The notes: a model not told the origin generated them from the letters alone. Shown: positions 1-8,806, counted from the first letter of the stretch. The stretch: DNA of 64,000 nt from JBHYDC01 sp051861205 (GCA_051861205.1 JBHYDC010000019.1:21289-85288), one strand, 5' to 3'. Numbers and translations: made by a program.

Positions 1-75
1 GAAAACGGCCCGAAAGGGGCGGAAAAGCTGAAGCGGCTGCTCCCCCACGTGATCCGCGCCTATGGGGCTGCGTAA
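1..75 (+). CDS. C-terminal end of an unidentified protein (partial)
   Basis: The first 24 codons of the window read without interruption to a TAA at 73-75. The tail is lysine/arginine rich and ends in HVIRAYGAA. It is the 3' end of a plus-strand gene that starts outside the window. I do not recognise the family from so short a piece. Its place just before deoA would allow a nucleoside-salvage gene such as a phosphorylase or deaminase, but nothing in the residues proves that. Confidence 0.6.
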   Translation, partial: ENGPKGAEKLKRLLPHVIRAYGAA

Positions 76-415
76 TCGCCGATCCGCGATGCGGCCTCAT
101 GCCCCTTTGGAACGACAGGCTTGTTTCGCCTGTTCCGCTGGGAGGTGAAAATCGAGGGGATCCTGCGCCGGGTAGACCCACAGGACGCCGCCGACGCGAT
201 CCAGGAATTCGACACTCTCTACAAAGGCCGGCATACGGACCATCGCTTCGGCTGAACGAAGCGGATAAAGGCCGCTATGGGACCGTAATCAGTTGTAGGC
301 CCTCGACCGAATTGGCAGGGTGGCAGCCACATGTGCGCCTGAAGTCCGGCACCGGATTTGCGGCAGAACCATAGGCCCGAAGAAACGGCCGATAGAAAAC
401 CAAGAGGACGCCGCC
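76..415. other. 340-bp gap before deoA with a possible short ORF
   Basis: No recognised gene lies here. A GTG at 145 opens a 36-codon frame ending at 255 (protein begins VKIEGILRRV, ends TDHRFG). It is in the same frame as the upstream gene end and has no clear Shine-Dalgarno sequence, so it may be a decayed gene fragment. The deoA promoter should lie in the second half, but no convincing -35/-10 pair was found. Confidence 0.3.
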
Positions 416-1732
416 TTGACCTTGCTTCCCCAGGAGATCATCCGCGCCAAGCGCGACGGCCGCTCCCTATCGGCCGCTGAAATCCAGTTCATGGTCTCCG
501 GTCTCACGGCAGGAACCGTCACCGAAGGGCAGGTCGCGGCTTTTGCGATGGCGGTGTTCTTTCGCGGCATGACCCTCGACGAGCGGGTCGCGTTGACGCT
601 CGCCATGCGCGATTCCGGCACCGTGCTCGACTGGTCCGATCTGCCCGGCCCCGCGCTTGACAAGCACTCCACCGGTGGCATCGGCGATACGGTGTCCCTG
701 ATGCTGGCGCCCGCCGTCGCGGCCTGCGGCGGCTTCGTGCCGATGATTTCCGGCCGCGGTCTCGGCCACACCGGCGGCACGCTTGATAAGCTCGACGCCA
801 TTCCCGGCTACACCAGCCAGCCGGATAACGCGCTTTTCCGCAAAGTCGTGCGCGAAACGGGCTGCGCCATCATCGGCCAAACCGCCGATCTCGCCCCCGC
901 CGACAAGCGCGTCTACGCCATCCGCGACGTGACGGCGACGGTGGAGAGCATCGACCTCATCACCGCCTCCATCCTGTCCAAAAAGCTCGCCGCCGGGCTG
1001 CAAGGGCTCGTTCTCGACATCAAAACCGGCTCCGGCGCCTTCATGGCCGATATCGACGACGCGCGCGAACTCGCCTCCAGCCTCGTCTCGGTGTCCAACG
1101 GCGCTGGTCTTCCCACCATCGGCTTCCTCACGGATATGAACGAGCCGCTCGGCAGCACGGCCGGCAACGCGCTGGAAATCCGGCTCGCCGTCGATTTTCT
1201 CACCGGCGCACGCATCGACCCGCGCTTGTGGGACGTCACCGTCGCGCTCGGCGTCGAAATGCTCCTGCTCGGCCGCCTCCAGCCAACCATCGAAGCCGCC
1301 AAGGCCGCCATTGAGACCGCCTTCACCAGCGGCCGCGCGGCGGACATCTTCGCCCGCATGGTCGCCGCCCTCGGCGGCCCCTCCGACCTCGTGGACGCCC
1401 CCGATCGGCACCTTGCCGCAGCCCCGGTCGTGATCCCCGTCCAGCCCGACACGCCCGGCACCGTCGCCGCCATCGACACCCGCGCCATCGGCGTCGCTGT
1501 CGTCGCGCTCGGCGGCGGGCGAACCCGCGCGGCGGATTCGATAGACCCCGCCGTCGGCTTCACCGCGCTCGCCGGCCTTGGGCAAACGGTCGGCAGCGAT
1601 CATCCGCTTGGGCTTGTTCATGCCCGCACTAAGGCGCAGGCAGAAGCCGCCGCTGCCGCGCTGCGGCTTGCCTACCGCGTCGGCGAAGCTGCCCCGCGCG
1701 GTCCCGTCGTCATCGAACGCATCACCGGCTGA
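416..1732 (+). CDS. deoA: Thymidine phosphorylase
   Basis: DeoA cleaves thymidine or deoxyuridine with phosphate to the base plus 2-deoxyribose-1-phosphate in the cytosol. The family N-terminus (QEIIRAKRDG), the phosphate/sugar site KHSTGGIGDT near residue 83 and the signature SGRGLGHTGGTLDKLDAIPG are all present. From the proposed start it has 438 residues, close to E. coli DeoA (440). I chose the TTG at 416 because AGAGGA sits 7 bases upstream; the TTG at 422 would give MLPQEII and is a fair alternative, while the ATG at 320 adds residues foreign to the family. deoB follows after 14 bases, so the product feeds straight into phosphopentomutase. Confidence 0.95.
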   Translation: MTLLPQEIIRAKRDGRSLSAAEIQFMVSGLTAGTVTEGQVAAFAMAVFFRGMTLDERVALTLAMRDSGTVLDWSDLPGPALDKHSTGGIGDTVSLMLAPAVAACGGFVPMISGRGLGHTGGTLDKLDAIPGYTSQPDNALFRKVVRETGCAIIGQTADLAPADKRVYAIRDVTATVESIDLITASILSKKLAAGLQGLVLDIKTGSGAFMADIDDARELASSLVSVSNGAGLPTIGFLTDMNEPLGSTAGNALEIRLAVDFLTGARIDPRLWDVTVALGVEMLLLGRLQPTIEAAKAAIETAFTSGRAADIFARMVAALGGPSDLVDAPDRHLAAAPVVIPVQPDTPGTVAAIDTRAIGVAVVALGGGRTRAADSIDPAVGFTALAGLGQTVGSDHPLGLVHARTKAQAEAAAAALRLAYRVGEAAPRGPVVIERITG

Positions 1733-1746
1733 CAGGAGACGAGCCC

Positions 1747-2964
1747 ATGGCCCGCGCCATTCTGATCGTTCTCGACAGTTTCGGCATCGGCGGCGCGGCC
1801 GACGCCGACCGGTTCGGTGATGCGGGTGCCGATACGCTCGGCCATATCGCCGCCGCCTGCGCCTCCGGCCACGCGGACCGCGCGGGCCTGCGCTCCGGCC
1901 CCCTCCGCTTGCCAAACCTAGACCGGCTCGGTCTTGGTGCCGCCGCGAAGGCCGCAACCGGGCATCGCCCGGCGGGGCTCGATGCGGGCACCGTCATGGG
2001 CCGCTATGCCGCCGCCTCCGAGGTCTCCAAGGGCAAGGACACGCCGTCCGGCCACTGGGAAATCGCGGGCGTGCCGGTGCCCTTCGAATGGGGCTATTTC
2101 CCCCTCACGGTCCCGACCTTTCCGGCTGCCCTCGTCGCCGATTTCGTGCGGGAAACCGGTGTCCCCGGCATCCTCGGCGACTGCCATGCGTCGGGCACCG
2201 ACATCATCGCCGCGCTTGGCGAGGAGCATATCCGCACGGGCAAGCCCATCCTCTACACCTCAGCCGATTCCGTGCTCCAGATCGCCGCCCACGAAACCCA
2301 TTACGGTCTAGGCCGGCTGCTCGATCATTGCCAGATCGCGCGCCGCCTCGTCGATCCCTACGGCATCGGCCGGGTGATCGCCCGCCCCTTCGTGGGGGAG
2401 GCCGCCGCCACCTTCACCCGCACCGCCAACCGCCGCGACTATGCGGTGCCGCCGCCGGAGCCCACGCTCCTCACCCGCGTCGAAGCGTCCGGTCACCGCG
2501 TCATCGGCGTCGGCAAGATCGGTGATATCTTCGCCCACACCAACGTCTCGGAGGTGCGCAAGGGCGCCGGCAACGACGCGCTGATCGACATCACGCTCGG
2601 CGCGATCCGCGACGCGCACGAGTGCGACCTTATCTTCACCAATCTCGTCGATTTCGATACCAACTTCGGCCACCGCCGCGACGTCGCCGGCTATGCGGCT
2701 GCGCTGGAGGCCTTCGACCGCCGCTTGCCCGAACTTGAAGCGGCGCTCGCTCCCGGCGATCTCCTGATCCTCACAGCCGACCACGGCTGTGACCCCACTT
2801 GGCGCGGTACCGACCACACGCGCGAACAGGTGCCCGTGCTGATGACCGGGCAGGGCATAACCCCCGGCTTCGCCGGCCGCCGCACCACCTTCGCCGACAT
2901 CGGCGAAACGGTCGCCGCGTGGCTGAGGCTGCCGAAGGGGGATCATGGGGTATCGATGCTGTAA
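1747..2964 (+). CDS. deoB: Phosphopentomutase
   Basis: DeoB converts (deoxy)ribose-1-phosphate, made by DeoA and purine nucleoside phosphorylase, into the 5-phosphate. The protein has 405 residues, as expected. It belongs to the alkaline phosphatase superfamily: the N-terminal metal site DSFGIGGAADADRFGD and the C-terminal metal site DHGCDPTWRGTDHTREQVP are intact. The start ATG has AGGAG nine bases before it. It is translated just after deoA and very likely shares its mRNA. Confidence 0.96.
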   Translation: MARAILIVLDSFGIGGAADADRFGDAGADTLGHIAAACASGHADRAGLRSGPLRLPNLDRLGLGAAAKAATGHRPAGLDAGTVMGRYAAASEVSKGKDTPSGHWEIAGVPVPFEWGYFPLTVPTFPAALVADFVRETGVPGILGDCHASGTDIIAALGEEHIRTGKPILYTSADSVLQIAAHETHYGLGRLLDHCQIARRLVDPYGIGRVIARPFVGEAAATFTRTANRRDYAVPPPEPTLLTRVEASGHRVIGVGKIGDIFAHTNVSEVRKGAGNDALIDITLGAIRDAHECDLIFTNLVDFDTNFGHRRDVAGYAAALEAFDRRLPELEAALAPGDLLILTADHGCDPTWRGTDHTREQVPVLMTGQGITPGFAGRRTTFADIGETVAAWLRLPKGDHGVSML

Positions 2965-3012
2965 AGACTGTTTCGGTGCCTAAGAGACTCGGCTGCCGGT
3001 GTGACATCGATT

Positions 3013-3291
3013 TCAAACACCTGATGTTCGTTTCTTATGCCGGGCCACGATCCGGCCAAGAACGTCTTCGATCGGAATGGCCGTCGAGGGATCCTTCAGA
3101 AATTCCTCATGTCCCGGCACCACCACCTCTTTTAGCCAGCGCTCCATCGCCTCGTCGCGGGCTTGCAACGCGCGCAAGCCATCGCGGATCACCTCGCTTT
3201 CCGAGGCATAGTCCCCGGCTTCCACCTTGGCGCGGACCATGTCTGCCATCTCAATGGGTAGCGTTATGCTGAGGGCTCGGGTAGACCGCAT
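3013..3291 (-). CDS. ParD-like ribbon-helix-helix antitoxin, no toxin partner seen
   Basis: A 92-residue protein. Its first ~50 residues form a ribbon-helix-helix DNA-binding unit of the ParD/CopG type (RALSITLPIEMADMVRAKV, then ASESEVIRDGLRAL), followed by an acidic/basic tail that in the family wraps a ParE toxin. I start it at the ATG at 3291 because GAGGAG lies about seven bases upstream; a longer frame to 3342 has no such site. ParE is normally encoded immediately downstream, but only 48 bp separate this stop codon from the convergent end of deoB, so no toxin gene can fit. An inverted repeat sits just before the start codon and may be its own operator. Confidence 0.8.
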   Translation of the reverse strand: MRSTRALSITLPIEMADMVRAKVEAGDYASESEVIRDGLRALQARDEAMERWLKEVVVPGHEEFLKDPSTAIPIEDVLGRIVARHKKRTSGV

Positions 3292-3302
3292 GTCACGTCT
3301 CC

Positions 3303-3320
3303 TCGTTGGTTCGCCAACGA
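3303..3320. promoter_or_regulatory. Palindrome upstream of parD-like gene
   Basis: TCGTTGG and CCAACGA form a perfect 7-bp inverted repeat around TTCG, directly upstream of the Shine-Dalgarno sequence of the ParD-like gene. Ribbon-helix-helix antitoxins commonly autoregulate by binding such repeats; that use here is inferred. With the tetraloop TTCG it could also fold as an RNA hairpin in the leader. Confidence 0.5.
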
Positions 3321-3365
3321 TACGATTAAATCCTATTCCCATCCATCTGAAGGCTGATCCGCTTC

Positions 3366-4340
3366 ATGACCCGCGCTCTCCCCAAGGTCGAATTGCACTG
3401 CCATATCGAAGGCGCCGCGCCGCCGGATCTCGTGCGCGAGAAGGCCGCGCATTACGGCATCGACGTCTCCAAGCTGTTCGATGAGACTGGCAGCTACGCT
3501 TGGTCGGACTTCTCGTCGTTCATCACCGCCTATGACGGGGCGGCCGCCGTGTTTCGCTCGTTCGAGGACTATTCGGACCTTGCCGCCCGCTACCTCACCG
3601 CCTCGGCCGAAGAGGGCGTTATCTACACCGAGGTCTTCGTCTCGCCCGACCACGCCCGGCGCACCGGCATTTCCTATCTCGATTACATCGGCGGCATCGC
3701 CGATGGCATGGCCCGGGCGGAAGCGTCACACGGCATCATCGGCCGCATTGTCCCCCTCATCGAGCGACATTTCGGGCCGGAAACCGCGATTTCGGCTGCC
3801 AAGACGGCGGTTGCAAACCTCATCCCCGAGGTCGTCGGCTTCGGCATGGCGGGCGACGAGCGGCTCTGGACCCCGGCCGAATTCGCACCCGCCTTCATGA
3901 TCGCGCATGAAGCCGGCCTGCCGCTCACCTCCCACGCAGGCGAACTTTGCGGCTGGGAAGAAGTGCGCGATACGCTCGACGCCATCCCCGTCCGCCGCAT
4001 CGGTCATGGTGTGCGCTCGATCGAAAACCCCGATCTCGTCCGCCGCCTTGCCGGCGAAGGCATCGTGCTCGAATGTTGCCCCGGCTCGAACATCGCGCTC
4101 GGCGTCTTCCCCGATTTCAAGAGCCACCCCTTCCGCAGCCTGCGCGACGCGGGCGTGATCGTCACCCTCAATTCCGACGATCCCCCGTTTTTCTGGACTT
4201 CGATGGGCCGCGAATATGAGATCGCGGCAACCGAGATGGGCTTGTCGGAGACAGACCTCCTCGCCGTCACCCGCGCGGGCATCGAAGCGGCCTTCTGCGA
4301 CGAGGCTACGAAGGCGCGTCTGCGGGCTCGCCTTGGTTGA
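3366..4340 (+). CDS. add: Adenosine deaminase
   Basis: Add hydrolyses (deoxy)adenosine to (deoxy)inosine and ammonia. The 324-residue TIM-barrel protein carries the zinc ligands HCH in KVELHCHIEG near residue 12, the SHAGE motif with the catalytic glutamate, RIGHGVR and LNSDDPPFF with the paired aspartates. It lies between deoB and upp on the same strand, so purine and pyrimidine salvage are grouped. The ParD-like gene on the opposite strand separates it from deoB, so it probably has its own promoter in the 3320-3365 stretch. Confidence 0.95.
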   Translation: MTRALPKVELHCHIEGAAPPDLVREKAAHYGIDVSKLFDETGSYAWSDFSSFITAYDGAAAVFRSFEDYSDLAARYLTASAEEGVIYTEVFVSPDHARRTGISYLDYIGGIADGMARAEASHGIIGRIVPLIERHFGPETAISAAKTAVANLIPEVVGFGMAGDERLWTPAEFAPAFMIAHEAGLPLTSHAGELCGWEEVRDTLDAIPVRRIGHGVRSIENPDLVRRLAGEGIVLECCPGSNIALGVFPDFKSHPFRSLRDAGVIVTLNSDDPPFFWTSMGREYEIAATEMGLSETDLLAVTRAGIEAAFCDEATKARLRARLG

Positions 4341-4434
4341 GCGCAATTGTGGTGGAGAGACCGCATCAGTGTTTGTCCCGCTCGGTCCCACCTTGTAGGC
4401 TCATGCGGTTTTGACGGAAAAGGCGAGGTGCCCC

Positions 4435-5064
4435 ATGCAGGGCGTGAAGGTCATCGATCATCCCCTGGTGCAGCACAAGCTCACGATCATGCGGCGCAAG
4501 GAAACCTCCACCGCCAGCTTCCGGCGTCTTCTGCGTGAAATTTCCACGCTGCTTTGCTACGAAGTCACGCGAGATCTTGAGCTGACCGAAGTCGAGATCG
4601 AAACGCCGCTGGAGACGATGCATGCTCCGGTCCTCGTCGGCAAAAAACTGGTGTTCGCCTCCGTGCTGCGTGCCGGCAACGGGCTGCTTGAAGGCATGCT
4701 GGATCTCGTGCCCGCCGCCCGCGTCGCCCATATCGGCATCTACCGCGACCACGAAACGCTCCAGCCGGTCGAATACTACTTCAAGGCCCCGGCGGATCTT
4801 TCCGATCGCCTCACCATCGTCGTGGACCCCATGCTCGCCACTGCCAATTCCTCGGTCGCGGCAGTTCGCAAGCTGAAGGAACGCGGCGCGAAAGACATCC
4901 GCTTCGTCTGCCTGCTCGCCGCCCCGGAAGGCATACGCCACTTTACCGAGGAGCATCCGGACGTGCCGGTCTTCACAGCCGCCATCGACAGCCATCTCAA
5001 CGAGAAAGGCTATATCGTGCCGGGCCTTGGCGACGCCGGCGACCGGATGTACGGCACGAAGTAA
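4435..5064 (+). CDS. upp: Uracil phosphoribosyltransferase
   Basis: Upp makes UMP from uracil and PRPP. The protein has 209 residues, matching E. coli Upp (208). It has the family N-terminus (VIDHPLVQHKLTIMR), SVLRAGNGLLEGML, and the PRPP loop DPMLATANSSVAA, where the more usual GGS is ANS. The C-terminal uracil-binding stretch GYIVPGLGDAGDRMYGTK is complete. I use the ATG at 4435, preceded by GGCGAGG; an upstream TTG at 4411 would add eight residues. Confidence 0.95.
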   Translation: MQGVKVIDHPLVQHKLTIMRRKETSTASFRRLLREISTLLCYEVTRDLELTEVEIETPLETMHAPVLVGKKLVFASVLRAGNGLLEGMLDLVPAARVAHIGIYRDHETLQPVEYYFKAPADLSDRLTIVVDPMLATANSSVAAVRKLKERGAKDIRFVCLLAAPEGIRHFTEEHPDVPVFTAAIDSHLNEKGYIVPGLGDAGDRMYGTK

Positions 5065-5151
5065 CGGCGCTGCGCAGGCGACCACCGGATCCTTAATCCA
5101 ACCGCAAGCACTCGGCACCCATCATCGCCCCTCCGCTCGTGAGGGACCGTT

Positions 5152-5661
5152 ATGCTGCGTATGGCTCTGTGGCTGCTCGGTGCGGCCGTTATCGCGGCGT
5201 TGTGGGGGCCAGACCTCTTGAAGATGCCCGGCCCTGTCGATCAGCCCGTAGCCCCCGCCGTCGCGGCGGTCCCAAGCGCCGGCGCCCGGCTTGGCGATGT
5301 GGTCATCCCGGCGGATGCGCGCGGTCAGTTCACCGTCACCGGCAAAGTCGACGGCCGCAGCTTCGCCATGCTGGCCGATACCGGGGCGACTACGGTCGCG
5401 CTGCGTGCGAGCACGGCCCGCAGCCTCGGCATTTTTCCCGCCCCGGCCGATTTCACCACCGCCGTCTCAACCGCGAACGGCCAAGCCTTCGCCGCTCCGG
5501 TCACGCTCGCCACCCTCGCCGTCGGCCGTATCGAACTCCGCCGTGTCGAGGCGCTGGTGCTGCCGGACGAGGCGCTTGGCGTCAATCTGCTCGGCATGAG
5601 TTTTCTGAAGCGTCTATCCAGCTTTCACATGGTCGACGGCCGGCTCGTGCTCACGCAATAG
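5152..5661 (+). CDS. Retropepsin-like aspartic protease (TIGR02281 type), membrane-anchored
   Basis: A 169-residue protein with one N-terminal hydrophobic segment (about residues 3-20) acting as signal anchor, a proline/alanine-rich linker, then a single retropepsin-like domain with the catalytic motif ADTGATTVAL. The second family motif is NLLGMSFLKRL followed by the flap-side strand near the C-terminus. Such proteins are common in alphaproteobacteria and are expected to act as dimers at the periplasmic face; the substrate is not known. It stands alone between upp and a gene on the opposite strand. Confidence 0.85.
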   Translation: MLRMALWLLGAAVIAALWGPDLLKMPGPVDQPVAPAVAAVPSAGARLGDVVIPADARGQFTVTGKVDGRSFAMLADTGATTVALRASTARSLGIFPAPADFTTAVSTANGQAFAAPVTLATLAVGRIELRRVEALVLPDEALGVNLLGMSFLKRLSSFHMVDGRLVLTQ

Positions 5662-5720
5662 AGCGTTTCCTCGTCCGTCAACCAGCTTCCAATTAACGGG
5701 GAAACGGCACTAGCGCCGGG

Positions 5721-6344
5721 CTACCCAGCCGCCGCCAGCGGAAGCCCGAGGTCGCGCAATTCGCTGCGCAGCGTCGCCGCATCGCGAAAATGGAGGGCGG
5801 CCATGCCTGTTGCCTTTGCGCCCGCCACATTCCGCTCGGAATCGTCGATGAACACCGCCGTCTCCGGCACGATGCCGTTGCGGCCGAGCAGCAGGCGATA
5901 GATCGCCGGATCGGGTTTCAGCACCCGCTCGTCGCCGGAGACCACCGTGTCCCGGAAAATCGTCAGAAACGGAAACCGCTCGCGGGCTTCGGCCAGCTTT
6001 TCCGTGGAGAAATTCGTGATGGCGTAAAGCGGCACGCCCGCCGCATGAAGCTCCATGAGCAGCTCCACGCTCCCAGGAACCGGTCCGGGCACCATCGCAT
6101 GCCATTGCTCGTTATAAGCCCGGATCAGGTCGGCATGAGCGGGAAACAGCGCGATCCGCTCCGCCACTGCCTCGGCCCAGGACCGGCCGCGATCCTGTTC
6201 GAGGTTCCAAGCATCGGTGCAAACCTCGGCGAGGAACCATTCCATCCGGGCTTCGTCCGGGATCAGCTTGCGATAGAGATTGCGCGGGTTCCATTCGATC
6301 AGAACATTGCCGATATCGAACACCACGGTTGAAATGCGGGCCAT
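5721..6344 (-). CDS. HAD-superfamily hydrolase (YihX-like phosphatase)
   Basis: 207 residues, cytosolic. Motif I is FDIGNVLIEW: the nucleophilic Asp is present, but the usual second Asp is Gly, as in the YihX (DLGNV) branch. Motif II is ITNFS, motif III the lysine in VLKPDPAIY, and motif IV the paired acids in FIDDSERNV. The helical cap between motifs I and II is of the C1 type. These enzymes dephosphorylate sugar phosphates or related small molecules; the substrate here cannot be told. The neighbours give no functional hint. Confidence 0.88.
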   Translation of the reverse strand: MARISTVVFDIGNVLIEWNPRNLYRKLIPDEARMEWFLAEVCTDAWNLEQDRGRSWAEAVAERIALFPAHADLIRAYNEQWHAMVPGPVPGSVELLMELHAAGVPLYAITNFSTEKLAEARERFPFLTIFRDTVVSGDERVLKPDPAIYRLLLGRNGIVPETAVFIDDSERNVAGAKATGMAALHFRDAATLRSELRDLGLPLAAAG

Positions 6345-6525
6345 GGACGCTTTCCAAATTTCAAAGGGCGATTACGCCAAGCCAAGCCGTTCCAGGGCCT
6401 GTAGCGTCGTCAAGGATACCCTGCAAACTCCAGGGTTTCGCCAGGAGGCCATTCTTGCCATCCAGCCGTTCCCTTAAGGTTCAGCCGATCTCACCTCAAA
6501 CGAACGGGCTGCAGCAACCCCAAGT

Positions 6526-8169
6526 TCAGCGCGCCACGCGCAAGCCGGTCTGCAAGCGCTCGGCGGCACCGCGTAGGATGATTTTGACCACGACCACGCC
6601 GTCCGAGCTCACCACGTCGCTGAGCTGCCCGCCGATCCGGCGAACTGCCATGCGCAGCGCCGCGAAGGCCAGTTGCCAATCAGCCACCACGGCGCTGTCG
6701 ACGTTGGTTTCCATGCTGCTCGGCGTCGCTTTGATGGTAACGCCCACGGTTTCGAAATTGATGCCCCGGATTTCCACCGACATGGAAGCCGGTGCATATC
6801 CAAGCCGCGCATAGGCCACCAGCAGGCCAAGGCGTATCGAGGCTTTCAAGTCAACCGCCCCACCCGCGACGACCGGGCCTTCTGCGACGGTATTGACCAT
6901 TGAAATCATGCCGGCCCCTGCCGCCGCCGTCAGCCATTCGGTGGCGAAGGGCGAAGCTTCGATCTGCACGTCGGCCGGCTTGTCCGTGCCGCCTAGCAGC
7001 GCCATGCAGCTTTCCAGCATGAGCTTGAGTTCAAACTCGCGGCGCATCGAGGCCTGGAATTTATTGCTTGCCTCGCCGGACTGTTCGTCCGCCGCCAGCC
7101 GCGCGCGGTGCAGATCGCCCACATCGGCGAACAGCACCAAATTGGTCGGCTTCCGCGTGTCCACGCCGATCAAAAGGCTGGCCATCAGCGCGTAATTTGC
7201 CCCGCTGCTGGTAATGATTTCTACCAGCCGGCGCTCCAAGCCATAGGCCTCAACGTGTTCGCGCAATACCTGCCGTGTTCCGGTCGCCACGTCGCGCACC
7301 ACCAGCGGCACGGTCGATTGTGTGCGAACCACATCACGCCCGAACAGCGCCGAGGCCGCCGGATTGGCAAAGGCGGGGGATCCGTCCGCCGCCAGTTGCA
7401 CGACGCCGAAGGGCGATGATTCCAGCAAGGTATCGGCGACTAGCACCTTGGTGCGCCAAATCTCGCCAAGCTCCGTACGGAAGCGCTCGATCTGGCCGGC
7501 GAGGATGCCGATTTCCGTCCGGCCTGATTTCAGCGGTTCGCCTGAGTCGGCCTGCGCGGGATCGCCAAGCGCCCGCGTGACGACCGCCACGATCCGGCCA
7601 ACCGGGATCGTCACGAAGAGCACGATGATCGCCGCCCCGAACACCGCCGCGATGGTGCCGGCCACCAACGCCACGAAAACGAGGCGTTCGTGAACCAGTT
7701 CCTGCTGTGCAAAGATCGGCTTGGTTTCGACACGGGTGAGAATATGGAACGGCGTGCCCGTCGCGGCCGGTGGGTAATAGAGTTCGAGGCGCGTCGGATC
7801 CTCGACCGCGTAGACCTTGTTGCGGCTTCTCTCGATCGCTTCCAGGCTGGTATCGGTCTTCTCCCCGAAAACCTCCTGGAGATGGCCGGACTGATCGAAG
7901 ATGGCGCCGCCGCGAATGGCGTTGATCACCACGAGGCGCGTCGTCACCCGGTTGATCTCTTCGGCCTTCGTCTGATATCGCGGATCGATCGCAGCGTTGA
8001 AAAGACGGCCGGTTTCCTCATGGATCAGCATCTGCTGATCCATCACATTATCCCGGTTCACAGCCATGCCCGTGCCGTAGACGCCGCCGGAGACGACGAC
8101 GAAAAGCACGACCACCGCGACCCAGGCGATCGATGCATAGCTTCTTTTTCGCCTGCCGAGGTATGCCAC
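6526..8169 (-). CDS. Membrane sensor with HAMP and PAS, no recognisable kinase core
   Basis: 547 residues. A first membrane segment (about 14-36), a periplasmic sensing domain (about 37-165), a second membrane segment (about 166-190) and a HAMP-like linker (about 190-240) are followed by a PAS domain that begins LESSPFGVVQLAADGSPAF. The last ~190 residues start with a helical stretch where a histidine kinase would have its H-box, but I see no phospho-accepting His motif and no N/G boxes for ATP binding. It resembles a degenerate kinase or a pseudo-kinase scaffold. It is transcribed away from a small HTH gene 171 bp upstream, and a TTAA-N7-TTAA box lies about 90 bp before the start. Confidence 0.75.
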   Translation of the reverse strand: MAYLGRRKRSYASIAWVAVVVLFVVVSGGVYGTGMAVNRDNVMDQQMLIHEETGRLFNAAIDPRYQTKAEEINRVTTRLVVINAIRGGAIFDQSGHLQEVFGEKTDTSLEAIERSRNKVYAVEDPTRLELYYPPAATGTPFHILTRVETKPIFAQQELVHERLVFVALVAGTIAAVFGAAIIVLFVTIPVGRIVAVVTRALGDPAQADSGEPLKSGRTEIGILAGQIERFRTELGEIWRTKVLVADTLLESSPFGVVQLAADGSPAFANPAASALFGRDVVRTQSTVPLVVRDVATGTRQVLREHVEAYGLERRLVEIITSSGANYALMASLLIGVDTRKPTNLVLFADVGDLHRARLAADEQSGEASNKFQASMRREFELKLMLESCMALLGGTDKPADVQIEASPFATEWLTAAAGAGMISMVNTVAEGPVVAGGAVDLKASIRLGLLVAYARLGYAPASMSVEIRGINFETVGVTIKATPSSMETNVDSAVVADWQLAFAALRMAVRRIGGQLSDVVSSDGVVVVKIILRGAAERLQTGLRVAR

Positions 8170-8256
8170 CCGCGACCCTTCGCCTTCAGTCCTTAACCGA
8201 CGAAGACTGCGCTTCGTCCCATCCGACTCTCGGTCACAATCAGACGCCTAAACGCT

Positions 8257-8271
8257 TTAAATTGCGGTTAA
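8257..8271. promoter_or_regulatory. CtrA-like box TTAA-N7-TTAA
   Basis: TTAA at 8257-8260 and TTAA at 8268-8271 are separated by exactly seven bases. This fits the consensus of the alphaproteobacterial cell-cycle regulator CtrA. It lies 88-102 bp upstream of the HAMP/PAS sensor gene in the only AT-rich stretch of the neighbourhood. The match to the consensus is seen; binding by CtrA is inferred. Confidence 0.45.
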
Positions 8272-8340
8272 GCCTATATATATTAATGTTAAAGCATCTA
8301 TTTCCGCTTTGGACGCCGCTATCCGGCTGGGCCCTGGAAA

Positions 8341-8775
8341 TCAATGGCCTGCCCGCGCTATAACGGCGATTTCGACGAGGTTTTCCACCGTCGATCGAAT
8401 CCGGCTTTCCATCTCATGATTTAAGGCCGTATCGCCGAAATCGGGTACCTCGATCGTAATCATGCGGTGTCCGACCATGCGGCCCGATAGCGGCTCGATG
8501 CGGCCGGGATGGGCCTTGTCGTAGGCCGCGACAAAAGCCTTCCGTTCGTCGTCGGAAAAATGGCAGACCTCGAAAATCGCGGGCAGATAGGCGGCCGGAA
8601 TCGGGGTGGCGTAGTTCGGATTGGAAATCTGGCTGATGAAACCGCGCGTCGTTCCCAGCGTCTCCGCGATCCGTTGGCGCATGCCGGAGGGCCGAGCTTC
8701 CAAAACAGCCCGGAAAATCGCCTTGTAGGAGGTGACCGGATCCACGTCGTCGGTCGGCATGGGCATCGATTTCAT
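8341..8775 (-). CDS. Small HTH protein, last gene of the Dha/ABC operon
   Basis: 144 residues. A helix-turn-helix of the Cro/C1 type is likely around residues 31-52 (GMRQRIAETLGTTRGFISQI), followed by a segment rich in aromatic and acidic residues and a C-terminal half with ITIEVPDFGD. Other alphaproteobacterial proteins of this shape are, to my recollection, uncharacterised. It starts 31 bp after the dhaK stop codon on the same strand, so it is probably made with the kinase operon and could regulate it. Which ligand or operator it uses cannot be seen. Confidence 0.65.
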   Translation of the reverse strand: MKSMPMPTDDVDPVTSYKAIFRAVLEARPSGMRQRIAETLGTTRGFISQISNPNYATPIPAAYLPAIFEVCHFSDDERKAFVAAYDKAHPGRIEPLSGRMVGHRMITIEVPDFGDTALNHEMESRIRSTVENLVEIAVIARAGH

Positions 8776-8806
8776 GTCCGTTCCAGGGTGGGCCGCACCG
8801 CGGTTG

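Noticed and set aside
467..1957. 496-codon minus-strand frame
   Set aside because: It is antisense to deoA and the start of deoB and is Gly/Arg rich without motifs.
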